A stretch of 64,000 nucleotides of DNA from the NCBI GenBank assembly GCA_963930645.1, contig OZ005650.1:66282718-66346717 (forward strand), given 5' to 3'. A model generated the notes under the pieces. That model was not told the origin of the DNA. It saw nothing but the letters and a program-made list of their open reading frames with translations, and did no database searches. The position numbers and the translations under genes are program-made. Source of the stretch: Salticus scenicus. Taxonomy: Eukaryota > Arthropoda > Arachnida > Araneae > Salticidae. Below are positions 54,697 through 64,000 of the stretch, in pieces. How positions within the stretch are numbered: position 1 is the stretch's first letter; every line of letters begins with the position of its first letter.

Positions 54697-56080
54697 ATAA
54701 TGTCGGATACATATAAAAAATTTACGCGCCAAATTTAGCGACCATTAATCCCGTGGATTTCCCAAGACAAATTTAGCGCTAAAAGGGAGGGTCTCGAATT
54801 AGCTCCGTCGTAACGCCCCCCCCCCCCCCCCCAAAAAAAAAAAAAAAATCGAAAATCTCACACACACACACACACAAAAGAAAGAAAGAAAATGTTTTTG
54901 GAAATATCCTAAATAAGACAGATAGCTTTTTTTCAATACATTTGTACCATTTTAGTAGAGCTCTACTAAAAAGTCCGGGATTTCTGAAATTTCCCCCCAA
55001 AAAACGATTTCTTTCCTCCCTCCTGTCAAGAATTCCAAAATCGTACATAATGTTTTATTTATACTCAAATCTAGTTTTCTCATGCGCAATTTCTTCAGCG
55101 TGAAGTAATTTGGGGCCGAGTTATGCTTACAAACTTTTTTTTTTTTTGCTTCCTACCCCCCAGGGTGAAAGGGGGGATATTTCGATATATTCCGTTACTT
55201 TAGGGGTCGGATACATATATAAGCAATCCAAGCATGAAACTTTCTGACCCTGACCACAGCTCTCATAAATTTCTCAGGACAAATTTAGCGCTAAAAGTGG
55301 TGCCTCGAATTTGCCCTTTGTAACACATACCTATCCCCCCCCCCCATAAAAATAAAAAAGAAAGGCAAATCACAAAAAAAGCGTGTTTTGAAAATGTCCT
55401 AAAGAAGACCCATGGCTGTTTTCAACATCTTTTTTCCATTTTTGTTAAATTTTTACTAAAAATCTGGAATTTGCACAATTTCCCGCCAAAAATTGATTTC
55501 CCTCTTCCCTCCCCTTAAAAATCGAAATTTCCTAAATCGCAATGTTTTATTTATTCAATTACTTTAGGCGTCGGATACATACATATAATCCCAGCACCGA
55601 AATTCGTGACCGCAGCTTCCATAGGTTTCTCAGGAGGAATTTAGCGCTAAAAGGGTTGTCTCGATTTTGACCCTTCGTAACCCCTTCTCACAAAAATATC
55701 GGAAATTAGGGGGGGAAAATGTGTTTTTGGAAATTTTCTAAGGAAGTCTCGTAGCTTTTTTTAACATCTTTGTTCCATTTTTTGTAGAGTTCTTTAAAAA
55801 ATTCGGAAACTGCGAAATTTCTCGCCACCGGAATTTACGAACAAAATTTAAATAAAAGAAATTTTAAATTTTCAGGTAAAAAAAAGGGCCTTTTCTAATA
55901 TGTTATAAACGTAAATTTTTGCTAAAAAGTTTCCGGGATGAGTTTTTGCTCTTGAGAATTAAAATAAGGTGTTCCATCAGCGGGAACACTGTGACTGAAA
56001 GGGTTAATAATCTAAAATTCCTAAATTGCAGATAACGTTTTTTTTATACTCATGACTATTGTTTATATGTGCAATTTCTT
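54697..56080 (+). repeat. Tandem ~365-505-bp units with GTCGGATACATA
   Basis: Three main units start at about 54703, 55207 and 55569. They have GTCGGATACATA, AATTTAGCGCTAAAAG, a C-run, TTTTGGAAAT.TCCTAA, TTTTTAACATCTTT and AATGTTTTATTTAT.CTCA; a partial fourth follows. A 22-bp perfect palindrome TTTTAGTAGAG/CTCTACTAAAA lies at 54950-54971 in unit 1 only. Confidence 0.7.
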
Positions 56081-56390
56081 TACAGTGAAGTAATTTGGAG
56101 CGGTGTTATGCTTACAAATATGTTTTGACTTTTGTTTCCCCCATCCCGGCGAGAACTGGGGAGGGAATTTCGAAAAAGTTGGCAGATTTTAGTTGGGTAA
56201 AAGCCTAAATTTCTGCCAAGCGCCGTTGAATTCCGTCCAGCCATTCTCACGTGATACCCGGACAATAATAGCGTTACAGACATACAGACACGATGACACA
56301 CACACAGACAAAGTTTTCTGAAGTAATTTTCGACTTTTATGGTGTGTGGAACGTGAAGATATCGCATTTTTTTTAAAATTCTGATAAATT
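56081..56390 (+). repeat. Dispersed-repeat-like segment with ACAGACATACAGACA
   Basis: GCCGTTGAATTCCGTCCAGC, CATTCTCACGTGATACCCGG and CAGACATACAGACACGATG follow the style of common arthropod interspersed repeats, whose parent I cannot name. It is not coding. Confidence 0.4.
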
Positions 56391-58086
56391 TACAGACAAA
56401 ATTCTGATTTTATTAATATCGACACACAGCTTGATATCCAGTTACTGTAATTCTAAAAGAACGCATAGAAACAGTGTTCATGTTCAGGTACCATACTTTC
56501 AGCTGCGCTTTTATGTTAGGCGCGAAAATAAGAGCGCAAAATCTTTGAAAATAATAGTGTGATTTCGTCGTGTATAAATAATTTCATAAACATTTGACTC
56601 CCATTTCTTGCAAACTTTAAATTGTTCTAGTTTCTTCAGTTATAAAATCAACTTGCTTATGTCGTTAAAAATATTTGTTTCACTCAATTCCTAGACTTCA
56701 ATATTAATACAACTTATTTTGCTCAGGAATGTAAATTAATTCTCCATACCTAAAGAGTAAATAAAATATTTAGTTTAATTTGAAGTCTTGTTTTTTTTTA
56801 ATAATAACTACGTATTTTGCGGTTCCGTGAATAATTAAACAATTTTTAACAGTTGTTCTTTGTGAGTCTGTTATCAGTGTAACTTTAAAAACTAAATACC
56901 GGCAGGGAACTCAAGTGTTATATTTTAAAGTTCATATAAAATTCATACTTGAACAGTTTGATCAATATTGATAAGTTTCAACGAGTGATACGGGTTAAAG
57001 TTGTCAATAAATGTGATTGAAAGTTATTGTTGAACATAATTTTAAATTTAATATTAGTCGTGAATTCTATAGAAATGTAGATATTAGTTTCAAATGTGGG
57101 TTGAGAAAGGTGGTACTCCCCTCCGCCCTTCCCACAGAAAATTATTTGTCAAATTAAATAATTCGTAAAGCTAGCTTAAATTCTTTTTACTATAGAATTT
57201 TATACAGTACTTGATATTTTATTCCTCAATCTGAATCTGTCTGTATAAAATTTAAATGTAGGGTAAGAAAAAGTCGTGTGGGTGCCACACCAGATTATAT
57301 ACTTTAAAATAAAATTTATTATTGAAAATCTGTTTAATTTAGTAAAAAGTTTTATATAACTTGTTAAAAAAAATGTTTGTATATTGTCAATCGTGGCATT
57401 ATCAGTAAAATATCAGATTTATGTACAAAGTATTCATATAATAATAGTATTACGCGCAATGAAAAACTATTGAAAATAAAATGTGATCATATATTTCCTA
57501 TAAATAAGTCTCTGAACGATTGTCTTCTAAATTGTTATGTTACTCACATCCGTAATACAGGTGAAATCTATAATAAAAATAAAAACTGAATAAAAAACCA
57601 CAACGCCTAGACGTATCTTCACCACAGAAATGTAAACATCTTTCCATCGAAACCACGAACGAGAGGCGTAGCCGAATAAAGGGTGTGTCAAAGAGAAAAA
57701 TCGGCACAAATTTGTAAAATTTTTGGACTTTCTTTGCAAATTTAATTGATTTAAAATTTTATTAAAATACAGGATTTTTTTCCGCATTGAAATAAACTCT
57801 TTGAGATTGACGCAGCTTTTTAAATTCTGTTTTAAAAAATTGAAAGAGTTTTTTATAAGCCATTTAATGCATCAACCCAAATATTGCAATAAAACAGCTT
57901 TTTTAAAAAACAACTGTTATTCTTTCATAAAATCTACAAAAGCTGCGTCAGTTTACGAAATGAGAGTAATCCAATAAAAAAAACCGCGTCTCAATCAATT
58001 AATATGCCACTTTTTTAAGTGCAAAGAAAGTTTTCCATAAGATAACATTGGCTTTTAGAAAAGGAAATGCTGAGTGAAGAGGGCCC
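56391..58086. other. AT-rich DNA without recognised gene
   Basis: A copy of the S2-like end GTCGTGTGG.TGCCACACCAGAT lies at 57273-57296, and an inverted pair GACGCAGCTTTT / AAAAGCTGCGTC at about 57810 and 57940. The last 60 bp carry S1 motifs and the terminus AGTGAAGAGGGCCC directly before TTAA. No gene was seen. Confidence 0.5.
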
Positions 58087-58651
58087 TTAAGTAAAAAAGT
58101 TATATAATTAGTTTTACAGAGTACTTAAAAAAATAATGTATAATTAAGTTTAAGATTTTTTTTTTTTTTTTTTTTTTTTCTATAGTATGTATATATAAAT
58201 TTTTAGTTAAAAAGTTTTTATTAAAATACAATAATCAAAGTTTTGTACGATATTAATTTACATTGCATCTAAAACTTTAAATATATAGAAACAATTGTAC
58301 ATTTGGTTTTGTCTGAAGCATATATAAATAATAAAATCTTATTCAGTTTAGTTTTTAAAACACCCTAAAGATTTCAGACACACATATTTTTATCTTGTTT
58401 AAATAAAATTTTAAAATGAAACAATATTAATGTTATAAAATAATACACTCAGCATGACTCGCCGAGTGTGCTATTCCATCAAATTATTCCGCATACGTGT
58501 AATAACATGTCTGACTTAACTATATACTGAATTACCATTATTTCAGAAAAAGTTGGGACTTACCTTAAAACACATCCTACACCCTTGGCAGACTTGAAGA
58601 AAATGAATGATACGAGACATTCTTATCAGAGACGCCAGGTCACGAGGTTAG

Positions 58652-58724
58652 TGACGTCACGAATGATGTGATTGGCTACGCTCAGTCACGTGATCATGAC
58701 GTCATCCTCTCATCAATGACGTCA
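58652..58724 (+). promoter_or_regulatory. Cluster of three CRE motifs, an E-box and a CCAAT box
   Basis: TGACGTCA occurs at 58652-58659, 58697-58704 and 58717-58724, with ATTGGCT (reverse CCAAT) at 58671 and TCACGTGA around 58687. The mirror cluster lies at 59500-59572 in the other arm. These are exact consensus sites for CREB/ATF factors; function is inferred. Confidence 0.55.
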
Positions 58725-58917
58725 CCGATTGCTTATCTGCTACCACAACGCGCGGAAATGTCCAGTACGCAGTGAAAAATATTCAAAGTCTACGGGACAT
58801 TACTCGAAACGATTCCATTGTCTTATACGGTAAATTGAAATATAACACGCGGAAAAAAGATCGACATATACCGAATTAAAATTATGTAAATTTTATGTAA
58901 ATCTTTCATGTTTATGA

Positions 58918-58954
58918 TGAGTCATCGTTTGATGAGTTATCGTTTGATGAGTCA
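58918..58954 (+). promoter_or_regulatory. Three AP-1-like sites in the element spacer
   Basis: GATGAGTCATCGTTT is repeated at 15-bp spacing: TGAGTCA at 58918, TGAGTTA at 58933 and TGAGTCA at 58948. The regular spacing places sites about one and a half helical turns apart. Confidence 0.5.
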
Positions 58955-59499
58955 TTAAACAGATTATACTTATTAAATTTATTTATGTTGTATAAAAGAT
59001 AGGTTTATTAAATCTTTAACTAGGAGGGCATATGATAAAAATGAAAGATTTACATAAAATTTACATAATTTTAATTAGAAAACATAATTAAGAGATATTT
59101 GAAAGACTTACATATAATTTGCATAATTTTAATTAAGAAACTTAATTAAGAGATAGGTGAGGGAAAACCTATGACTTCTCCATTCTGCTTAAGTGTGGGG
59201 GAAAACCCATTCATCAAAACCATCTAATCAACACGGGAGATTTATAGACCTTGTCATATTGTTTGAATTCAGTTGGATTTTGACTCTCATCCTGGTAGCA
59301 TCTACTTAGCTGTGCGGCTTAGTTTCATCGGGCAGTATGCATAGTTTCTCCGGTATATGTCGATCTTTTTTCCGCGTGTTATATTTCAATTTACCGTATA
59401 AGACAATGGAATCGTTTCGAGTAATGTCCCGTAGACTTTGAATATTTTTCACTGCGTACTGGACATTTCCGCGCGTTGTGGTAGCAGATAAGCAATCGG

Positions 59500-59572
59500 T
59501 GACGTCATTGATGAGAGGATGACGTCATGATCACGTGACTGAGCGTAGCCAATCACATCATTCGTGACGTCA
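59500..59572 (-). promoter_or_regulatory. Mirror CRE cluster in the right arm
   Basis: TGACGTCA at 59500-59507, 59520-59527 and 59565-59572, with CACGTG and AGCCAAT between, is the exact reverse complement of the left cluster. Confidence 0.55.
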
Positions 59573-60044
59573 CTAACCTCGTGACCTGGCGTCTCTGATA
59601 AGAATGTCTCGTATCATTCATTTTCTTCAAGTCTGCCAAGGGTGTAGGATGTGTTTTAAGGTAAGTCCCAACTTTTTCTGAAATAATGGTAATTCAGTAT
59701 ATAGTTAAGTCAGACATGTTATTACACGTATGCGGAATAATTTGATGGAATAGCACACTCGGCGAGTCATGCTGAGTGTATTATTTTATAACATTAATAT
59801 TGTTTCATTTTAAAATTTTATTTAAACAAGATAAAAATATGTGTGTCTGAAATCTTTAGGGTGTTTTAAAAACTAAACTGAATAAGATTTTATTATTTAT
59901 ATATGCTTCAGACAAAACCAAATGTACAATTGTTTCTATATATTTAAAGTTTTAGATGCAATGTAAATTAATATCGTACAAAACTTTGATTATTGTATTT
60001 TAATAAAAACTTTTTAACTAAAAATTTATATATACATACTATAG

Positions 60045-60075
<31 letters not shown>

Positions 60076-60135
60076 AACTTAATTATACATTATTTTTTTA
60101 AGTACTCTGTAAAACTAATTATATAACTTTTTTAC

Positions 60136-63100
60136 TTAACTGAAAAACATGAATATTTATACTTTATTAATTTGCTTAAAATACATAGGTGTTTCCTAAA
60201 CTTTACTTTCTTATAATTTTGATTAGAGATTTTAATTAAAGCATGAGTCATACTTCACTTTACAATAGAAACGAAAGGTTTATGATTATGTACAAAAGAT
60301 AAAAAATTACTTTAAGATTGATTGGTTAGAGTTTAAATGTTAAGTGTGAAATTTATTTTATGAGTTTACAATTATAATGTGTATCACTTTTATTGCTTAT
60401 ATAAAATTTTACCGAGTGATGTAAAACTTCCCTAATATGCTAAATTTATTTAATTGTAAAAGCTTATAAATTTTATTAGCTGTTTCAAAACTTTTTAAAA
60501 AACAGTCATTTTAAAAATTAATATGTGTTCAATTCTTAATTAATGTAAAAATAAATTCATCTTGAATGTTAAACGGGAAACTTATTTAATGCATTGTGAT
60601 AATATAAAATTTATTGATTGTTTCAAAGTGTATATGCGACTTGCATTTTTAGTGAAAGTCGAATTATTTATAAGTTGGGATTTCAATAAGTGTAAATCCT
60701 CTATCATCTTGTTTCATACTGTGAAAATAAAAGTTTAAGTCTATCTGATGAAGGGAGAGTATCATTCGAAACGGTTGTTGCAATCTTGATGAAGGGTTTT
60801 CGAAACACATAACGTTTTATCCTATAATTATAACCTACAAACCCTTTGTTTTAATCGACCCTTATTATAGTTTTGTTTTAAATGAATTACCTGACACTCA
60901 TCCACTAACCTTAATGTATGTTAAAAATTAAGTGTTTAATATAGCTAACGCATGAAAACCCTATTAAGCATTTTCTTATAAAGTTCATAAACATGTTGTT
61001 ACAAGTATTTTAGAAGATCAAACAATTCCATGTTTAAAGCTAGGTTTGAATTCAACTTAACAATCAACCCGTTTGTAGTTTTCCTTGGTTTTCACTAAAA
61101 CTCGCTTAACTATAAGTTACAAAGACTCGCACACAGAGCAATCCACTTATAGAACCAACAGTTAAATATTTAATGGTATAAGTTTAGACTTGTAATCAAT
61201 AAGTTTCAATACAACTGCATGAGTCATTAACCTTGTGATTAGTGAACGATTCTATGGTAAAAGGGGAAGTGTTGGGTTCGAATCCATTTCATCAACCTAG
61301 TCGATTGGAGTATTTCTTGGTTTTCTCTAAAACCTGCTTAAATATGCAATAGGATTTCTTAGAAAGACTCTCGTGCATTTCGATTATAGGATTCTCGTTT
61401 ATTTAATCGATCTTAAACCTTATGAATATCCATATGTGAATATTTATTGTACAGTAAAACTTTTAAATATAGTATTGTTTTATATAAGGTGTGAACCTGA
61501 TGAGTTATCGATTATGAAATAAATTTATCATTACTATAATACTCACATTAAAAGATTCTCGCTTATACCATTTAGCGGTTATGCAAATTATTCAAACTCG
61601 TCAATGATCCTTCACGAACTTTCTCGTAAGATCCACGGGGGGTGACTCAGCTTTTCCGGGAATTCCTCCTTATCTCTAGTAGATAAGGTGTTACAACTCA
61701 ACGTTTCCCTTCATTCTTAGTTTGGCGTCGTGTGAGTAGGTTGTTTTACGGTGTGTTATGTTTACCGTGCACTGCTTTGAAGTTTTAGCCGAAAATCTCG
61801 CCTGTTTTTCCGCGTATTGTATTTCAGTTTTTCCGTACCTGGATTCTTTAAGTATAATAGAATATTCCAACTCATCAACCTACCGTTGGGATTTTTTCTT
61901 GGTTTTCTCTAAAACTGCAAACCCTTTGTTTCAATCGACCGTTATTATATTTTTGTTTTAAATGAATTACCTGTCACTCATCCACTAACCTTAATGTATG
62001 TTAAAAATTAAGTGTTTAATATAGCTAACGCATGCAAAATCTACTAAGCTCAAACCGTATTAAGCATTTTCTTATAAAGTCCTTAAACATGTTGTTACAA
62101 GGATTTTAGAAGAACAAACGATTCTATGCTTAATGTTAGGTTCGAATTCAACTTAACAATCTACCCGTTTGTAGTTTTTCTTGGTTTTCACTAAAACTCG
62201 CTTAACTATAAGTTACAAAGACTTACACACAGAGCAATCCACTTATAGAACCAACAGTTAAATATTTAATGGTATAAGTTTAGACATGTAATCAATAAGT
62301 TTTAATACAACTGCATGACTCATTAACCTTGTGATTAGTGAACGATTCTATGGTAAAAGGGGAAGTGTTGGATTCGAATCCATTTCATCAACCTAGTCGA
62401 CTGGAGTATTTCTTGGTTTTCTCTAAAACCTGCTTAAATACAGATTAGGATTCCTTAGAAAGACTCACAGGCATTTCGCTTATAGGATCCTCGCATAGTC
62501 TTAAACCTTAGGAATATCCATATGTGAATGTTTATTGTGTAGTAAAATTTGGTAACACTTTTGAATATACCATTGTTTTATATAAGGTGTGAAGCTGATG
62601 AGTTATCGATTATAAAATAAATTTATCATTACTATAATACTCACATTAAAAGATTCTCATTTATACAATTTAGCGGTTATGCATATTATTCAAACTCGTC
62701 ACCGATGAGTCATCCTTCACGAACTTTCTCGTAAGATGTTGTACATGAACGAACGAGGGGTGAGTCATGGGGAATTCCCCCTTATCTCTAGTAGATAAGG
62801 TGTTACAACTCAACGTTTCCCTTCATTCTTAGTTTGGCTGTCGTGGGAGTAGGTTGTTTCACGGTGTGTTATGTTTACCGTCCACTGCTTTGAAGTTTTA
62901 ACCGAAAATCCCGCCTGTTTTTCCGCGTATTGTATTTCGGTTTTTCCGTACCTGGATTCTTTAAGTATAATAGAATATTCCAACTCATCAACCTGCGCGT
63001 TGGGATTTTTTCTTGGTTTTCTCTAAAACTGACTTAACTATAAGGCGTATATTAAAATAATATATAGTTTATAACTAGATAAAATAATTGCTAAAAACAA

Positions 63101-64000
63101 TAAGATTTTTAATTTTATCCTATTAAGTAATTTTAAAACCTCTTTTTATTTTTTTATTTTTTTTTTTTTTTTCCTTATAAAGTTAAAGTGATTTCAAAAC
63201 GATTCATTAAAAAATTACACTTATATTTTAGGAAAACTTTATTTAATCGATTAAATGCAAAGTTTAACACTTAATGAATTATTTAAAATTTTATATATAC
63301 AGGAATAATATAAAAATGTACATTTATGTGCTAGTAAAAATAATTCTCTCATTAGAAGTTTCATTAACTAAAAACAATAAATTCGAATACAACTGCATGA
63401 CTCACTGACCTCACGGTAAGTTATTTTCACTTAGACATTCTAAGCAAATCTTATTGTAAAGGACAATTTCTTTCTGTGAAAGTGTTATCCCAATTCTCTC
63501 ACAAGGATTATTGTTTAGTATTTTAAATCATATATCCAACTTATAAAATTTAGCGGTTATTCAAATGATTAAGTTTTATTACTTCAATCCGTATAAATAA
63601 GTTGAAAATTTTACCTTGCGATGTAATGTATATATTAAAATAATATATAGTTATTATACAAAAATCTCTCTTGCTATCCGATTATTTATAGATAGTTTGT
63701 TACTTAGTTTTATAACTTGATAAAATAATAACTAAAACAATAAGATTTCTGTTTTTAATTCTATCCTATTAAGTGATTTTAAAACCTTTCATTAAAAATT
63801 ATAGTTACATTTTATTGAATGAAAAAGGATGTCTTATCGTAAAATAATTCTGTTTTGATCACATTATTTTCTTAGCATAATTAAAAAAAAGTAAAATTAA
63901 ATAAAAAAATTAAAAAAATTTCAATATTTTAATAGGTTAATTGCAGAGTTCAACTCTTATTGCATTATTTAAATGTAGTTTACAACTGATATTAAATAAA
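60136..64000 (+). repeat. Inverted near-identical copy of the 23245-27108 arm, cut by window end
   Basis: It starts at TTAA-CTGAAAAACATGAAT and mirrors the left arm to the last base of the window, including the 1.1-kb tandem duplication (modules near 60950-63040). In this orientation the B modules read GGGTTCGAATCC, a consensus Pol III B box, at 61274-61285. The 61758-61961 frame duplicates the left arm's frame and is not called as a gene. Confidence 0.85.

Larger units (their letters stand above)
58091..60135. mobile_element. 2,045-bp palindromic TTAA element (piggyBac-like MITE)
   Basis: TTAA flanks both sides (58087-58090 and 60136-60139). Arms 58091-58873 and 59351-60135 are reverse complements over about 784 bp with only a 2-bp length difference. 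The ends read GTAAAAAAGTTATATAATTA. The 477-bp spacer has its own inverted pair (about 58874-58909 and 59040-59075). A TTAA target fits piggyBac-type insertion. The opposite-facing arm at 27105 has a single TTAA and lacks the element. No transposase was seen. Confidence 0.88.

Overview
The window looks like gene-poor, strongly AT-rich nuclear DNA from an animal, most likely an arthropod and possibly an arachnid. The reasons are broken mariner and Tc1 transposase reading frames, hAT-, Helitron- and TTAA-type element ends, spliced-gene signals (GTAAGT donor, pyrimidine-tract acceptors, AATAAA), and dozens of 20-40 base poly(A)/poly(T) and (TA)n runs. The taxon is inferred from general character only. 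There is no bacterial-type gene layout, and no intact protein gene longer than about 120 codons was found.

Layout. 1-5.3 kb: dispersed snapback repeats and a 955-bp mariner relic holding a nested MITE. 5.3-9 kb: a Helitron-like 5' end followed by long tandem arrays. 9-20 kb: AT-rich filler with a mariner fragment, a Helitron 3' end, foldback MITEs and a poly(A)-ended unique segment. 20-27.1 kb: a GC-rich hairpin, then AT-rich tandem DNA that becomes a 3.86-kb arm ending at TTAA. 27.6-29.4 kb: a 1.77-kb palindromic element. 29.6-37.0 kb: a palindromic repeat element (family S2) split by a 4,986-bp hAT-type element with a perfect 8-bp target duplication. 37.6-40.4 kb: two tandem-repeat tracts and a 477-bp MITE. 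40.4-53.7 kb: one 13.3-kb insertion flanked by TA. 53.7-56.4 kb: the continuation of the interrupted host repeat and a further tandem array. 58.1-60.1 kb: a 2,045-bp palindromic TTAA element. 60.1-64 kb: a near-identical inverted copy of the 23.2-27.1 kb arm, still running at the window end.

The most interesting object is the 13.3-kb segment. Its flanks join into one continuous sequence that matches an uninterrupted paralogous copy at about 40.2 kb, so the whole segment appears to have arrived as one unit at a TA. It has CACTGCAAA ends and arrays of GTGTCTTAAA motifs. It carries what reads as a small three-exon gene of 67 codons, but no visible transposase. A second notable object is a snapback tRNA-derived insert (about 52.2-52.4 kb) with perfect 78-bp arms, a Pol III B box in its loop and a 13-bp target duplication. 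A third is the pair of opposite-facing, almost identical TTAA-ended arms. One of these has a palindromic element rich in CRE/AP-1-like sites inserted exactly at its end.

Family labels used here: S1, snapback repeats with the CATAGAATAACAT motif; S2, repeats ending in GTGTGAAACCACACG; S3, arrays with the CAAGTGGCGGCCACTTG motif. All comparisons are by eye within this window, with no database search.
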